The translations under genes and the position numbers were made by a program. 64,000 nt of DNA from assembly GCF_028421645.1 (NCBI RefSeq), contig NZ_CP116887.1, positions 3,474,001 through 3,538,000 on the forward strand. Direction: 5' to 3'. The notes below the pieces were generated by a model that saw nothing but the letters and a program-made list of their open reading frames with translations, was not told the origin of the DNA and did not search any database. The DNA comes from Aneurinibacillus sp. Ricciae_BoGa-3 (GTDB lineage Bacteria; Bacillota; Bacilli; Aneurinibacillales; Aneurinibacillaceae). Numbering within the stretch: the first letter of the stretch is position 1; every line of letters starts with the position of its first letter. This document shows, piece by piece, positions 35,551 to 45,564 of this stretch.

Positions 35551-36705
35551 CTACTTCGCTTTGATAGTGTCAATGAGTTTCATATGCGTGGGATCTTGTA
35601 ATTGGACAGCGACGACTTGCTGTGCACCTTCTCCGCCTTTAGAGTAGTCAAAATCGTTAGCCATCCCGTGATATTTTTCTTTATGAAGAGCATCTGCGAG
35701 ACTCTGGGCAGATAAATCTTTAGAGCCCTTTATGGCATCCGCAAGCATATACACGCCGTCATAAGCTGAAGCGGAGTGGAAGTCAGGCAGATCATTATAC
35801 GCTTTTTGATACTTGGCTACCCACTCTTTTACTTTCGGATCCGGATTTTCGCTTGGTACGGTATCGACAATGCAGTACACATCTTTTACTGCATCCCCGG
35901 CCAGCTTCGTTGTAGCAGGCATAGACATACCAGGAGAACCTACAATTTTAAGGTTAAGGCCGAGCTCTTTGTTTTGTTTCATAAGCGTTGCCGACTGCTG
36001 CGGGTGACCCCAGTCTACAATCACTTCTGCACCCTTTTTCTTTAAGTTCATTAATTGAGCGGACAAATCTTTATCGGAAGAGTTATAGGCCTCTACACCA
36101 ACAGGTGTAATACCCGCCTTTTTTAATGAATCTTCAATGATTTTGGCGCCTCCGGAACCAAATTCATCAGTATCATGGGTGATTCCGATTTTGGTTGCTT
36201 TTAATTTTTCAACGGCAAACGCTGCCGCAGAGCTAGCAGCTAGAGAATCATTTGGACGAAGCCTAAAATACCAAGGGGTATCCTGTGTCAGCTTCGGATT
36301 GGATCCTTGAATCAGCACGGGAATCTTCGCTTTATTGATTACTGGCTCCACTGCAAATAGCTGTGTGGAAAGATCAGGACCTAGAATAGCGACAACATTA
36401 TCACTATTGACCATCTTATTGAATGCGTTAACAGCTGTTGGATTTTCTTTAGCAGAATCTTCTTTTACGATTTCGAGTTTACGGCCATTGACACCGCCTT
36501 TGTCATTGATTTCTTGTACTGCCATTTCGGCTCCGTGCAGCAGATAGTTGCCAACCAGGTTGTATTCACCCGTTAAAGCGGTGATCATCCCAATTCTTAT
36601 GGGATCATTTTTGGATCCGGAACTTGTACTGGCGGAACCGCATCCGGAAGCTGCCAAACTTCCTGCCAGGATGACAGGTACTGCCCATTTCACTACTTTT
36701 TTCAT
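35551..36705 (-). CDS. HAAT-family ABC substrate-binding lipoprotein
   Basis: A 384-residue Leu/Ile/Val-binding-protein-family receptor with an export signal and lipobox (LAASGCGS near residue 22). The mature domain starts PIRIGMITALTGEYN and has the LEVHP-type pattern ALTGE...GGVNGRKLE. It is first in the livKHMGF-type operon. Gene surroundings (polyol and sugar-acid dehydrogenases on both sides) leave open a carboxylate ligand rather than an amino acid. Confidence 0.88.
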   Translation of the reverse strand: MKKVVKWAVPVILAGSLAASGCGSASTSSGSKNDPIRIGMITALTGEYNLVGNYLLHGAEMAVQEINDKGGVNGRKLEIVKEDSAKENPTAVNAFNKMVNSDNVVAILGPDLSTQLFAVEPVINKAKIPVLIQGSNPKLTQDTPWYFRLRPNDSLAASSAAAFAVEKLKATKIGITHDTDEFGSGGAKIIEDSLKKAGITPVGVEAYNSSDKDLSAQLMNLKKKGAEVIVDWGHPQQSATLMKQNKELGLNLKIVGSPGMSMPATTKLAGDAVKDVYCIVDTVPSENPDPKVKEWVAKYQKAYNDLPDFHSASAYDGVYMLADAIKGSKDLSAQSLADALHKEKYHGMANDFDYSKGGEGAQQVVAVQLQDPTHMKLIDTIKAK

Positions 36706-36892
36706 CGATTTTTCCCCCTATATTTAAATTTAGTAAAAACGATCGCTATGCTCGCGGGCTGAAGTGGTACAGAACACATGAGCACATTGTAAACGCTGCC
36801 AATATCAACCTATATTTTAGGATTTTTCACCTGCCTAGCATTAGATAACTTTAGTAACGCTGCGCCGCGGGCGAAAATTGACAGCCTAAGCC

Positions 36893-37912
36893 TCATATAT
36901 TCAGGAAAATCTTGCTTTTGCCCACCTGTCCGGCTACTAATTCGTGAAAAGCAAGTTGGCCTTCTTCTATCGACCGGATTTCTGACCAGCCCTCTTCAGA
37001 AATTTTTCCCGCTATTAATAGCTCAAGAGCGTCGTGAAAGTCCTGTTTCGTGTAACAAAAAGAGCCCAGAACGGTAATTTCACTTCGAATTAAGTGATTA
37101 ATACGCAGTGGTGTCTCATCAATTCCAAGCCCGATATTCATAATCACACCGTCTGGATTAACCAATTCAAATGCCTGGGTGCGGGTTGGGAGAAAACCGG
37201 CTGCATCAATAATGACATCAATTCCTTTGTCAGCTGTAATCTCTTTCACGCGTGCTGGCACATCCTGGTTATTGGAATTAACGGCAAACTCTATTCCTGC
37301 TGCCTGGGCAGTTGCCAGTCTCTCATCATTTAAATCTAGCATGATGACTTTATTTGCTCCTAAAATCTTTGAAACGAGACCGCTTAGCAAGCCGATGGCT
37401 CCGGCGCCATAGATCAATACATTGGCAAAGGGATGCAAAGCGGCGGCCCTTCTCGCGGCACGCAGACAGCACGCGAGCGGTTCAGCTAGGGCTGCACGGT
37501 AAGCGCTGATAGATTCAGGAACAGTATGTACAGACGAGGCAGGAACGGCAACATACTCAGCAAAAGACCCGGATCGATGAATGCCTATTATGGCCCGGCT
37601 ATCACAGAGGTTCTCCGTCCCTCTTCTGCACCGATCACATACCCCGCAGCTGATTAACGGGTTAACGACTACCTTGTTTCCAATTTCACAGTGCGAAACG
37701 TTTTCTCCCAATTCCACTATTCTTCCGCAGAACTCATGGCCCATGATAAGCGGAGGCTTGCGTAAACTATTGTGGCCAAGAAAGCCTTCGATTTCTGAGC
37801 CACAAATCCCCACAGCTTCTACCTGGATGAGTACTTCTTCGGGCTTGATAACGGGTATATCTCTTTGCTGAATCTCCATGGTACTGGGTGCAGTCCATAC
37901 GAGCGCTTTCAT
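36893..37912 (-). CDS. zinc-dependent sugar/polyol dehydrogenase, paralogue A
   Basis: A 339-residue medium-chain dehydrogenase with GICGSE (catalytic zinc Cys; Ser-Glu instead of the usual Thr-Asp), GHEFCG, the four-Cys structural zinc site (CGVCDRCRRGTENLC) and GAGAIGLL. It shares more than half its residues with the gene at 38048, including the motif GSFCYTKQDFHDALELL. A site resembling the proposed IclR operator (37969-37981) lies about 60 bases upstream, placing it in that regulon. Likely oxidises a hexitol, aldose or aldonate. Confidence 0.86.
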   Translation of the reverse strand: MKALVWTAPSTMEIQQRDIPVIKPEEVLIQVEAVGICGSEIEGFLGHNSLRKPPLIMGHEFCGRIVELGENVSHCEIGNKVVVNPLISCGVCDRCRRGTENLCDSRAIIGIHRSGSFAEYVAVPASSVHTVPESISAYRAALAEPLACCLRAARRAAALHPFANVLIYGAGAIGLLSGLVSKILGANKVIMLDLNDERLATAQAAGIEFAVNSNNQDVPARVKEITADKGIDVIIDAAGFLPTRTQAFELVNPDGVIMNIGLGIDETPLRINHLIRSEITVLGSFCYTKQDFHDALELLIAGKISEEGWSEIRSIEEGQLAFHELVAGQVGKSKIFLNI

Positions 37913-37968
37913 AATCTCCTCCTGCTTTATGTAGTAGACAAAAACAACCCCAAAACGTTTTATATTAT

Positions 37969-37981
37969 AGAACTATGTTTC
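37969..37981. promoter_or_regulatory. candidate IclR operator, weaker copy
   Basis: AGAACTATGTTTC preceded by TATATTAT aligns with the palindromes at 55823 and 59203, with two changes that weaken the symmetry. It lies upstream of the dehydrogenase gene ending at 36893. Confidence 0.4.
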
Positions 37982-38047
37982 TGTTTCGTAACACAACTTT
38001 TATCTCTTCTTTGCTATTCTAGTTCAATTATATATAATTTTCAATAA

Positions 38048-39067
38048 TTAAATAGTTAGAAATATTTTTGAACTTTGTATATTTCCCTTGACAAGTTCCT
38101 GGAATGCCCGGTCTCCATCACGTAAAGAACGAATCTCTGACCAGCCGTTCTCTTCAATTTTGCCGTCTTTTATTAGCTCTAACGCATCGTTAAAGTCCTG
38201 CGGCCCGTAGGAATAAGAGCCAAGAACGCTAATTTCACTGCGAACGCAGACGTTGATCGGAATCCGCGTAATATCGGTGCCCAGCCCGATATTCATAATG
38301 GTGCCTCCGGGATTGATGATCTCAACCGCCGCAGACCTGGTAGTTTGCAGGCCAACCGCATCGATAACCACATCGATACCTGACGGGCCCATTGCGGTTT
38401 TAATCTTTTGAAGATAGCCCGGTTGTGCTGGTGAAATGGTTCCGGTTGCTCCCATCCTTTCAGGTGTTTTAAGGCGCGCTTCATTCGTATCCACAACGAT
38501 AACACGGCTGGCACCCAGAATCTGTGCGGTTACAAAACTTAACAAACCTATTGTACCGGCTCCAAACACCACCACATTAGCAAAGGAATGGTTCTGCATC
38601 GCCCTGCGGGTGGCACGCAGCGAGCAGGCAAGCGGTTCTGTTAAGGAAGCGCGAAACGGGCCCAGCGTATCGGGTATAACGTGGATGGCGGAAGCCGGTA
38701 CATTTACATACTCGGCAAATGCCCCAGGCCGGTGAATGCCAATAATCTTACGTTTGTCACATAGTTGCAATAAACCCTTCCGGCAGGGGGTGCAGTGGCC
38801 GCAGGAGATAAGCGGGTTTACCGCCACACGTTGGCCCTTTACAAATCCACTCACTGATGTCCCAAGTTCTGTGATTTCCCCTGAAAATTCATGTCCCATC
38901 ACGAGCGGTGGCACGCGCAGGCTATTGTGGCCAATATATCCCTCAACCTCCGAACCGCAAATTCCCACGGCGTCAACTTTCAACAGCACTTCATCATCCC
39001 GGTAAGCTGGCACAGGTAAATCCTGAATTTCCATCCCATTCGGTTTTGTCCATACTAAAGTTTGCAT
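38048..39067 (-). CDS. zinc-dependent sugar/polyol dehydrogenase, paralogue B
   Basis: 339 residues, the same length and motif order as the neighbouring paralogue: GICGSE, GHEFSG, CGHCTPCRKGLLQLC and GAGTIGLLSF. I prefer the ATG at 39067 over 39073 because the GAGGG site is then 9 bases away and the N-terminus (MQTLVWTKP) aligns with paralogue A (MKALVWTAP). It follows an MFS carrier by about 80 bases and may be the end of the operon starting at 48150. Substrate presumably a sugar acid or polyol related to that of paralogue A. Confidence 0.86.
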   Translation of the reverse strand: MQTLVWTKPNGMEIQDLPVPAYRDDEVLLKVDAVGICGSEVEGYIGHNSLRVPPLVMGHEFSGEITELGTSVSGFVKGQRVAVNPLISCGHCTPCRKGLLQLCDKRKIIGIHRPGAFAEYVNVPASAIHVIPDTLGPFRASLTEPLACSLRATRRAMQNHSFANVVVFGAGTIGLLSFVTAQILGASRVIVVDTNEARLKTPERMGATGTISPAQPGYLQKIKTAMGPSGIDVVIDAVGLQTTRSAAVEIINPGGTIMNIGLGTDITRIPINVCVRSEISVLGSYSYGPQDFNDALELIKDGKIEENGWSEIRSLRDGDRAFQELVKGNIQSSKIFLTI

Positions 39068-39146
39068 GCACATGTTCCCTCACTTCCTGGAAAATATGAC
39101 AGGCAGGAACGGGGTCAATAAATACTCCCCATTCCTGCTGATGTAA

Positions 39147-40454
39147 TTATTGTTCTACAATGGGATCCTTTACGATAAACCAGTAACACAGTGCTGCACA
39201 CCCTGCAATAATGCCGCCTGTGATAAAGGCCAGCGAGTAAGATCCTGTTCCGTCTACGATCATACCTGCAATGACCGGAGAGAAAGCCCCTCCAAAATAT
39301 CCGCCGAAGTTTTGAATAGAACCGACGGAACCGACCATGGAAGGCGGTGCAATATCGCCTGCCAACGCCCAGGCACTTCCAGTAATCGCGGAAGTGAAGC
39401 ACAGAGCCAGAGTAAACAGCGTAATTGTGATCCCCAGCCCGCTGACGAAGGGAACGGTGATAACGACGGCGGCTGAAAGCAGGGCACATACGGCAATAAT
39501 CATCCGTTTTGCGTTAATAGGGGTGGCAATACCTTTATCCGTTAACTTCTTGCCGACATATCCACCGAAAACATCGCCAAAAATGCCGCCAATCCATGGA
39601 ATTGCCGCATAAAACCCCATATCTTTAATAGATAAATGATGAACTTTAACCAGATACAGCGGCAAGAAATTTAAAAAGATGTTCCAGATCCATATCGTGC
39701 AGAAGAAACCAAGAATCATTCCCCATACACTTCGATACTTAAACAAAGAACTCCATTTGACCCTTTTCTGGGCTTGCTCCTCGTTCGCCCGCCCAATACC
39801 CTGCTCATCCTGCTTAATGTAAGCCATTTCACCGGCTGACAGCTTTCTGCTATGCTCGGGGTTTTTATAAAACTTCATGAAACAGAGGATAAATACAATA
39901 CCTATAATACCGGTGATATAAAAGAGCGCGCGCCATCCGTAGCCAACCATGAGCGCCACCAGAATGGGCGGAGCCAGCGCAGGGCCAACTTTAGAAGAAG
40001 CATCCCAAATACCGGTGGCCAATCCGTGCTCCTTTTTTGGGAACCAGTGAGAAGTGATCTTGGCATTTGTCGGAAAACAAGGCGCTTCCCCTATTCCCAG
40101 CAGCAGGCGGGAGCCGAGCAGCGTTCCAAGCTTGTTGCATGCCCCGGTCATGGCCGTTGCGACACTCCACCAGAGAACAGCAACCGAGTATACGCGCTTT
40201 GCGCCAAAACGATCGATTAGCCAGCCTGAAGGAAGCTGAAAAAAGGCGTAAGTCCACGAGAAAACAGAACCCATAAGCCCGATATCTGTTGCTGTCAGGT
40301 GCAGCTCTTTAATCATTTCCGGCGCTGCAATGGATAAGTTCGTCCGGTCGAGATAGTTAATAATGCCGCCAAGCAAAAGCCAGATAACCACTGTCCAGCG
40401 AAAGTTTCCTCTCGGCACGACCGTTGACATCCGGGTGTTTAACTCTGGTTTCAT
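39147..40454 (-). CDS. MFS hexuronate/aldonate:H+ symporter (ACS family)
   Basis: A 435-residue major facilitator with 12 TM segments. The N-terminal half has GGIINYLDRTNLSIAAPEM, GLMGSVFSWTYAF and LPSGWLIDRFGAKRVY-type elements characteristic of ExuT/GudP/DgoT transporters of hexuronates, glucarate and galactonate. It is embedded in a sugar-acid operon with D-galactonate dehydratase elsewhere in the island, so galactonate or a hexarate is a likely substrate. Confidence 0.88.
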   Translation of the reverse strand: MKPELNTRMSTVVPRGNFRWTVVIWLLLGGIINYLDRTNLSIAAPEMIKELHLTATDIGLMGSVFSWTYAFFQLPSGWLIDRFGAKRVYSVAVLWWSVATAMTGACNKLGTLLGSRLLLGIGEAPCFPTNAKITSHWFPKKEHGLATGIWDASSKVGPALAPPILVALMVGYGWRALFYITGIIGIVFILCFMKFYKNPEHSRKLSAGEMAYIKQDEQGIGRANEEQAQKRVKWSSLFKYRSVWGMILGFFCTIWIWNIFLNFLPLYLVKVHHLSIKDMGFYAAIPWIGGIFGDVFGGYVGKKLTDKGIATPINAKRMIIAVCALLSAAVVITVPFVSGLGITITLFTLALCFTSAITGSAWALAGDIAPPSMVGSVGSIQNFGGYFGGAFSPVIAGMIVDGTGSYSLAFITGGIIAGCAALCYWFIVKDPIVEQ

Positions 40455-40554
40455 ACAGCCAACCCCTTACTATTTTCATAATATTAAGATAATATCGCTT
40501 ACATTTCATGTGTATCCATTGTCCCGTTAAAAGAGAACAATGGATACGGTTATC

Positions 40555-41439
40555 TTATTTTACAAATCGGTTGGTAAGCTGCCCAAGCTTCTCGATTTCA
40601 ACTGTAACGATGTCGCCGTCCTTTAACCAGATGCGCTTATCTTCTGGGTAACCGGTGATAACGCCTTCCGGTGTTCCCGTTAGAATAAGATCACCAGGGT
40701 AGAGCGTCATATGCTCTGAGATATAGCTGATAATCTCATCGCAGTAGAAGATCATATCGGACGTATTAGAGTCCTGACGAATTTCTTCATTTACCCAGGT
40801 ACGAATGGTTAAATTGTTCGGATCACCCACTTCATCAGCCGTTACCAAATAAGGACCGATCGGGCTAAACTTGTCGCAGGTTTTGCCAAGCAGCCACTGT
40901 GAGCTTTTAAACTGCAGATCGCGGGCCGACACGTCATCGGCGTTACAGTACCCGTACACATAGGACAGCGCATCTTCCTTCGTGACATTGCTCGCTTGCT
41001 GGCCAATTACAATACACAATTCAGCTTCGTAATCCACCTGCGTAGATTTATCCGGAAGCGGTACATCTTCGCCATGCCCGGCTAACGTGTTGCTAAATTT
41101 ACTGAAAAGAAGCGGTGCAGGAGGGTATGCCATATTGCACTCGTCTGCATGCTTTTTGTAGTTAAGTCCAACACATATAATTTTTTGCGGTTCTGGAACA
41201 CAGGGGCCGAATCGCATTTCCTCATCCTGGTAAAAAAGCGTATCTTCAAAACGTGAACGATCCACGAATGCTTCCAATGCCTGACGCCCTTCTCCCCCTC
41301 TGGAAATAACCTCGCCTATTGTAGCCGGGACAGCAGCATCCGGATATTTATGCAGAGCAGATGAAACATCCAAAATGCCCTTCTCTGTTTTAACGCCTAA
41401 AAGCAGTTGTCCATCTTTATAAAAAGTTACCGTAATCAT
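40555..41439 (-). CDS. fumarylacetoacetate-hydrolase-family enzyme (acylpyruvase/diketo-acid hydrolase type)
   Basis: A 294-residue FAH-fold enzyme. The core begins about residue 85 (PQKIICVGLNYKKHADE) with metal residues in VDYEAELCIVIG (E...E) and YCNADDVSARDLQ (D), and LTGTPEGV near the end. In non-phosphorylative L-rhamnose/L-fucose type pathways a homologous enzyme splits a 2,4-diketo-3-deoxy acid into pyruvate and a hydroxy acid. With SDR dehydrogenases in the same operon such a step is plausible here. An alternative is a 5-oxopent-3-ene-dioate-type decarboxylase. Confidence 0.82.
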   Translation of the reverse strand: MITVTFYKDGQLLLGVKTEKGILDVSSALHKYPDAAVPATIGEVISRGGEGRQALEAFVDRSRFEDTLFYQDEEMRFGPCVPEPQKIICVGLNYKKHADECNMAYPPAPLLFSKFSNTLAGHGEDVPLPDKSTQVDYEAELCIVIGQQASNVTKEDALSYVYGYCNADDVSARDLQFKSSQWLLGKTCDKFSPIGPYLVTADEVGDPNNLTIRTWVNEEIRQDSNTSDMIFYCDEIISYISEHMTLYPGDLILTGTPEGVITGYPEDKRIWLKDGDIVTVEIEKLGQLTNRFVK

Positions 41440-41522
41440 GTCGTATAACTCCTCTTATTTTTTCATTACATGCTATACATGCGGTCCCCCGCTACCCACT
41501 ATCTCACACTACAGCCACATAT

Positions 41523-42497
41523 CTAGTAAGGCTTCAGTTCGGGCACCAGGTTAGGCGGAATCTCTCCCCGTACTGCCTTTACGAGATTTTCAGCAGCCAT
41601 CATCGCGATATCGGCACGCGTCTGCGCTGTAGCCGAGCCGATGTGCGGTAGTGTCACAACATTTGCCATTTGCAGCAGCGAATTGTCGAGGTTTACAGGC
41701 TCCTGTGCAAAGACATCCAGCCCTGCCGCCTGAATGATTCCAGCCTGCAGCGCTTCAATCAGCGCGGATTCATCCACCGTCTGGCCCCGTGAAGCATTGA
41801 TAAAAATGGCATCCCGTTTCATCAAAGCAAACTGCTCACGGCCTATAAACCGCTCCGTCTGTGGAGTCAGTGGCGTCATGAGAATGACAAAATCCGACTT
41901 CTTCAACAATTCCTCCAAGCCGGCATATTGCACACCCAGCTTTTCTTCCGCCTCTGGTTTGCGGGAGCGATTATAATACAGCACTTCCATGCTGAATCCG
42001 AACTTCGCCCGCCTGGCGATTGCTTGACCAATGCGCCCCATTCCGATGATGCCTGCGGTCTTGTGATGAACATCTACACCAAATAGACGCGTATCGCTGC
42101 CTGCTTTCCATTCACCGCCTTTTACGAGCTTATCCAACTCCGGAACTCTTCTGGCCGCCGAGAGCATAAGCGCAAACACCAGATCTGCCACCGTTTCATC
42201 CAGAACATCCGGAGTGTGTGTTCCCATTACACCTTTTGCTTTCATCGCTTCAATGTTGAAATTGTTGTAGCCGACAGAAATATTGCTCACAACCTTCAGG
42301 TTCACAGCCTGATCAAGCAGCGCCTGATTAATCGGCGTCCCGGATGTCAAAAGTCCGTCCACGTCTCGAATCTCTTCCATTAACTGTTCTACTGGGATAG
42401 ATTCAGTAGAATCCCACTTTCTATAATCACAGTACTCGCCAATATAGGCCTCCACTTCAAACGGAATGGGCCTGGCAATAAACACTTTGGGTCTCAT
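41523..42497 (-). CDS. D-isomer 2-hydroxyacid dehydrogenase (glyoxylate/2-ketogluconate reductase type)
   Basis: 324 residues: nucleotide motif GMGRIGQAIARR (about 152-163), catalytic Arg in INASRGQTVDE, Glu in LDVFAQEPV and His in LPHIGSAT. These enzymes reduce glyoxylate, hydroxypyruvate or 2-keto sugar acids with NAD(P)H. Within this operon it could reduce hydroxypyruvate or a 2-keto-aldonate to link the branches. It lies 80 bases after gucD. Confidence 0.88.
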   Translation of the reverse strand: MRPKVFIARPIPFEVEAYIGEYCDYRKWDSTESIPVEQLMEEIRDVDGLLTSGTPINQALLDQAVNLKVVSNISVGYNNFNIEAMKAKGVMGTHTPDVLDETVADLVFALMLSAARRVPELDKLVKGGEWKAGSDTRLFGVDVHHKTAGIIGMGRIGQAIARRAKFGFSMEVLYYNRSRKPEAEEKLGVQYAGLEELLKKSDFVILMTPLTPQTERFIGREQFALMKRDAIFINASRGQTVDESALIEALQAGIIQAAGLDVFAQEPVNLDNSLLQMANVVTLPHIGSATAQTRADIAMMAAENLVKAVRGEIPPNLVPELKPY

Positions 42498-42577
42498 TTT
42501 GGTTCCACCTTTTGCTACTTAATGAACAGGATTCCTCCGAGGAGCGCTGTGCTCCCCAGAGGAATGTACAATATTTC

Positions 42578-44044
42578 TTATGGTTTAACGAACACGGTCT
42601 TAATGGCCGTAAAGAACTCGATTGCTGCCTGCCCTTGCTCGCGTGAATGGGAGCTGGATTGCTTCATGCCCCCAAATGGCGCCTGCAGCTCAACACCTGC
42701 TGACTCTGCATTGATACGCACGAGTCCGGCATCCATTTCGTTGACAAAAGAAAGCATGCTGCCGATGTTTTTGGTAAATATGGAAGCGCTCAATCCGAAC
42801 GCCACATCATTTGCGATTTCTACCGCTTCTTCCAGCGTTTCTACTTTAATAAGTGCGAGCACAGGTCCAAATATTTCTTCCTGAGCAATGGCCATTTTGC
42901 TTGTCACATTTTCAAATACAGTAGGTTCTACATAGAAACCGTTGCCGAGTTCCCCATCTTCAATTCGCTTGCCCCCATAAAGTAAGGTCGCACCTTCGGC
43001 TATGCCCTTCTCAATATAGGAAAGAACGGTATTAAGCTGGTTTTCGCTGGCGCATGGCCCCATCCATGTTTCGCCATGCAGGCCATCTCCCACCTTTAAC
43101 TGCTTCACGCTTGCGATCAGCTTTTCTTTGAAGGCTTCGTATACTTCGCTTTGCACGATAACGCGGCTGGTAGCGGTACATTTCTGGCCGGTTGAACGCA
43201 GCCCGCCGCTGATTGTCGCTTCCACCGCCTGGTCAAGATCTGCATCGTTTGCCACAATAACTGGATTCTTGCCGCCCATTTCAAGCTGGTATTTGGCCCC
43301 GCGTTTCAATGCACCTAACCCAACATTTTTACCAACCGTATCTGATCCCGTGAAGGTAATCCCGTTAATACCCGGATGATCAATAATCGCTTGCCCGATA
43401 ACCGAGCCCGGCCCTGTTACCATATTTACGACACCCGCCGGGAGGCCCGCTTCCTGGAAGCACTCGATTACCTTAGCAGCCGTAACCGCTGTTTCCTGCG
43501 CTGGTTTAATGACAACGGCATTTCCATAAATAAGGGCTGGTGCCATCTTCCAAATAGGAATGGCTACCGGAAAATTCCATGGGGTGATAACGCCGACCAC
43601 GCCGAGCGGAGCACGTGTCGTGAACATGAAGGCTTCGGAGTCAGACGACGGAATGACATCCCCAATTTTGCGCATGCCTTCGCCAGCATAGTAACGGAGA
43701 ATCGCAACGCCCCTGGCGGTTTCTCCCTTTGCTTCAGGAAACGTTTTTCCCATTTCCCGGGTCATACACTCGGCTATTTCATCTAGGCGGCGCTCAAGAG
43801 CATTGGCTGCCTTGTACAGGTAATCCCCGCGGGCAGCGCCCGAAAGCTTACGCCAGGCGATTTGTGCATGCTTTGCGGCTTCTACTGCCCGATCCAAATC
43901 GTCTTTGCCTGATTTTTGAACATAGCCAACAATTTCATGGCGGTTAGCCGGACTGATGCTGGCATCAAGCTGATCAGTTGACGCAGCCACCCATTCTCCG
44001 TTGATATAGTTGAAGTATGTTTTCACATCAGTTGTTACGCTCAT
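42578..44044 (-). CDS. gucD: alpha-ketoglutarate semialdehyde (2,5-dioxovalerate) dehydrogenase
   Basis: A 488-residue aldehyde dehydrogenase, the same length as Bacillus subtilis GucD/YcbD and with the same landmarks: [41 protein letters not shown], catalytic Glu in LEMGGKNP, catalytic Cys in [10 protein letters not shown], and the conserved C-terminal [24 protein letters not shown] segment ending VFVKP. It oxidises 2,5-dioxopentanoate to 2-oxoglutarate, the last step of glucarate/galactarate and of pentonate (Weimberg-type) breakdown. The KdaD-like gene at 47245 would supply its substrate. Confidence 0.93.
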   Translation of the reverse strand: MSVTTDVKTYFNYINGEWVAASTDQLDASISPANRHEIVGYVQKSGKDDLDRAVEAAKHAQIAWRKLSGAARGDYLYKAANALERRLDEIAECMTREMGKTFPEAKGETARGVAILRYYAGEGMRKIGDVIPSSDSEAFMFTTRAPLGVVGVITPWNFPVAIPIWKMAPALIYGNAVVIKPAQETAVTAAKVIECFQEAGLPAGVVNMVTGPGSVIGQAIIDHPGINGITFTGSDTVGKNVGLGALKRGAKYQLEMGGKNPVIVANDADLDQAVEATISGGLRSTGQKCTATSRVIVQSEVYEAFKEKLIASVKQLKVGDGLHGETWMGPCASENQLNTVLSYIEKGIAEGATLLYGGKRIEDGELGNGFYVEPTVFENVTSKMAIAQEEIFGPVLALIKVETLEEAVEIANDVAFGLSASIFTKNIGSMLSFVNEMDAGLVRINAESAGVELQAPFGGMKQSSSHSREQGQAAIEFFTAIKTVFVKP

Positions 44045-44070
44045 TTCGTATCCCTCCGATTTCTTTTTTC

Positions 44071-45243
44071 TTAAAAAGTTGGGCCAATTCGCCAGATTCC
44101 GAAATCATGCTGTTTTAAAATTTCTGCTTTGGTAAGTTTGCCAGAAGAGACGGCTGCAACTTCATCGAAAATGCGGTGTCCTACAGATTCAATGGTTTCT
44201 TTTCCTTCAACAATCGTCCCCGCGTTAATGTCCATGTTGTCTCTCATTCGCTCGAACATCCCACTGTTCGTGGCGATTTTAATCGTGGGCACAATAGGCG
44301 AGCCTGTTGGGGTGCCTCGCCCGCTCGTAAAGAGAACGATCTGGGCACCGCCCGCAGCCATTCCCGTTAACTGCTCAATGTCATGTCCGGGTGTATCCAT
44401 CCATACCAGGCCTTTTTTGGTTGGTGCTTCCGCATAATCAATGACCTCTTGCAGCGCACGAGTACCTGCCTTATTCGCGGCTCCTAACGATTTTTCCTCC
44501 AGCGAACTTAATCCGCCTTTGATATTTCCCGGACTGGGATTGCCAGTACGGATGTCCACGCCCATCATGAAGGCGCGGGATTCCATGGACTCAATCACTT
44601 GATAAACGCGTTTCTTTGTTCGCTCATCGACAGCGCGCGCAGCCAGCAAATGCTCGGCACCGATTAGTTCGGTCGTCTCAGCAAGAATGGCTGTTCCGCC
44701 ATAATCCACGATCATATCCGATACCACCCCAACAGCCGGGTTAGCAGAAAGACCTGAGCAGGCGTCGGAACCTCCGCACTCTGTTCCAATAATCAGCTCG
44801 CTAAAATCACACAGCTCACGAATTTGGGCAGATGCATCCTGCACCATCTGCGCTGCTGCTTTCGCCCCTTCAGCGATCGACATTAAGGTCCCGCCATGGT
44901 CCTGAATGGAAACCAGCTCGACCGGCTTGCCGGATTTTGCAATTTCCTCAGCCACGCTGCGCCCCTGGTGTGTTTCACAGCCAAGACCGAGCACGACCAC
45001 CCCGTATACGTTTGGGTTGGTTCCGAGACCTACATATGTACGAAATGTCTGGTCATAATCGGCCCCAACCTGCGCACATCCATGCTGGTGAATAAAAGAA
45101 ACCGTGCCCTGTACAAGCTCTGTAATACGCTGGGCGGTTTGCGTTGCACACGTAATGGTTGGCAGGATGAGCACATGGTTGCGCACACCTACGCGCCCAT
45201 CATGTCTTCGGTAGCCCAGGAATTTCCCTTCAGTTAGCAACAC
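44071..45243 (-). CDS. UxaA-family dehydratase, large (C-terminal) subunit
   Basis: A 390-residue altronate/galactarate dehydratase-type subunit. It begins [19 protein letters not shown] and carries cysteine-bearing motifs [11 protein letters not shown] and [12 protein letters not shown] and the GRGTPTGSP segment, all typical of the UxaA/GarD C-terminal domain that holds the metal or Fe-S centre. Start is GTG 45243 (AAGGGG upstream), overlapping the small subunit by 14 bases, so the two are translated together. D-altronate, D-galactarate or a sulfolactate-like acid are possible substrates; uxaB at the window start favours altronate, but they are far apart. Confidence 0.85.
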   Translation of the reverse strand: MLLTEGKFLGYRRHDGRVGVRNHVLILPTITCATQTAQRITELVQGTVSFIHQHGCAQVGADYDQTFRTYVGLGTNPNVYGVVVLGLGCETHQGRSVAEEIAKSGKPVELVSIQDHGGTLMSIAEGAKAAAQMVQDASAQIRELCDFSELIIGTECGGSDACSGLSANPAVGVVSDMIVDYGGTAILAETTELIGAEHLLAARAVDERTKKRVYQVIESMESRAFMMGVDIRTGNPSPGNIKGGLSSLEEKSLGAANKAGTRALQEVIDYAEAPTKKGLVWMDTPGHDIEQLTGMAAGGAQIVLFTSGRGTPTGSPIVPTIKIATNSGMFERMRDNMDINAGTIVEGKETIESVGHRIFDEVAAVSSGKLTKAEILKQHDFGIWRIGPTF

Positions 45244-45532
45244 GATCGCCCCTTCCTCGTTTTCCTTCTAGATTATGAACATGCACATGCTGGCCGGGTT
45301 TGATATCTGCGGACGCGACACCAATGACTTCCCCGTATTTCAGGATATCCGCCCCCTGGTGGATCGGCCGTACGGCAAATTTATGGCCGAATTCAATCGA
45401 ATCGACTAACTCGACCTGTATCACCTGGTCCTGGCAGGTCACCGCAAGCTTCGATCCGGCAGGTATATTCTGCAGCGCCACGGCCACAGAATCCTGCGGT
45501 TTCATCATAACGGTTCGAAAAATTGTCTCCAT
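45230..45532 (-). CDS. UxaA-family dehydratase, small (SAF) subunit
   Basis: About 100 residues forming the SAF domain found at the N-terminus of single-chain UxaA: DSVAVALQNIPAGSKL, GHKFAVRPIHQGADILKYG and the C-terminal HVHNLEGKRGRGD. The ATG at 45532 is favoured because the AAAGGG site is then 8 bases away, whereas the GTG at 45541 would overlap it. It is fused to the catalytic domain in many enterobacteria and split here. Confidence 0.87.
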   Translation of the reverse strand: METIFRTVMMKPQDSVAVALQNIPAGSKLAVTCQDQVIQVELVDSIEFGHKFAVRPIHQGADILKYGEVIGVASADIKPGQHVHVHNLEGKRGRGDRVAN

Positions 45533-45564
45533 TGGCTTCACCCTTTCATTGTCATTTAACGGTT

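Noticed and set aside
36721..36760. A fifth operator copy upstream of the Liv-type binding protein
   Set aside because: TAGTAAAAACGATCG shares only part of the left half and has no symmetric right half.
39115..39612. Opposite-frame open frames within the MFS gene
   Set aside because: They lie wholly inside a well-supported transporter gene and show no family pattern.
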